From contig BFEA01000889.1 in assembly GCA_003427395.1 (NCBI GenBank), forward strand, positions 255,749 through 294,149: a stretch of DNA of 38,401 bases, read 5' to 3'. A program made the translations under genes and the position numbers. Shown here in pieces: positions 38,341 to 38,401 of this stretch (position 1 is its first letter; each line of letters begins with the position of its first letter). Below the pieces are notes generated by a model that searched no databases, had not been told where the DNA came from, and saw only the letters and a program-made list of their open reading frames with translations. This stretch comes from Chara braunii. Taxonomy: Eukaryota; Streptophyta; Charophyceae; Charales; Characeae.

Positions 38341-38401
<61 letters not shown>
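38318..38401. repeat. (GA)n microsatellite at the window end
   Basis: Two GA blocks (38318-38336 and 38345-38401) with a TCCGTAAC interruption. The window ends inside the repeat, which suggests a contig edge or arbitrary cut at a hard-to-assemble site. Confidence 0.97.

Overview
The window looks like repeat-rich nuclear DNA of a eukaryote. It has no operons or bacterial gene packing. It carries many microsatellites, long A/T runs, short coding blocks bounded by GTAAG-type donors and pyrimidine-AG acceptors, and a U6 snRNA sequence. The U6 copy has the plant-type 5' end and the plant-type tail, and a PrimPol-like gene fragment is present, so a green-lineage (alga or plant) host is my best guess. 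That is an inference and the species is not identified. Base composition and repeat content change abruptly along the window, so it is a mosaic of mobile-element debris, satellites and broken genes. I see no clearly intact protein-coding gene.

Layout. 0-2 kb: three ~200-bp tandem units, then a long GA microsatellite. 2.7-3.65 kb: a decayed U6 copy, a duplicated tRNA-like D-arm (SINE-like head), and a well-preserved U6, both U6 copies on the minus strand. 4.4-7.0 kb: sequence resembling divergent organelle (probably mitochondrial) rRNA. The SSU 3' domain and LSU peptidyl-transferase and other helices appear out of order, possibly on both strands. 7.4-10.1 kb: a ~400-bp duplication, polypyrimidine repeats and an in-frame 81-bp triplication. 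11.2-11.5 kb: an unidentified coding-like stretch with one internal stop. 12.6-14.3 kb: four plus-strand reading frames that appear to be decayed tandem copies of one unknown ~75-80-residue domain. 14.5-16.3 kb: a broken LTR-retrotransposon gag-protease region on the minus strand, abutting ten copies of a 91-bp satellite (16.3-17.2 kb).

17.4-29.2 kb: two fragmentary spliced genes embedded in short dispersed repeats and GC-rich blocks. One, minus strand at 20.8-23.65 kb, resembles a KDZ-type transposase. The other, plus strand at 28.6-29.2 kb, is unknown. A ~300-bp G-rich tandem repeat lies at 26.1-26.95 kb. 29.2-37 kb: mostly non-coding, with two repeat arrays (31.5-31.85 and 32.1-32.95 kb), a 60-nt A run and a ~436-bp-spaced duplication. 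37.24-37.91 kb: exons resembling the C-terminal, zinc-motif half of a PrimPol primase-polymerase, apparently decayed or incomplete here. The window ends in another GA microsatellite.

The genes do not form one pathway. The strongest leads are the scrambled rRNA block, the unknown four-copy domain cluster next to gag-pro, the PrimPol-like and KDZ-like gene fragments, and the short dispersed elements found inside or beside introns.
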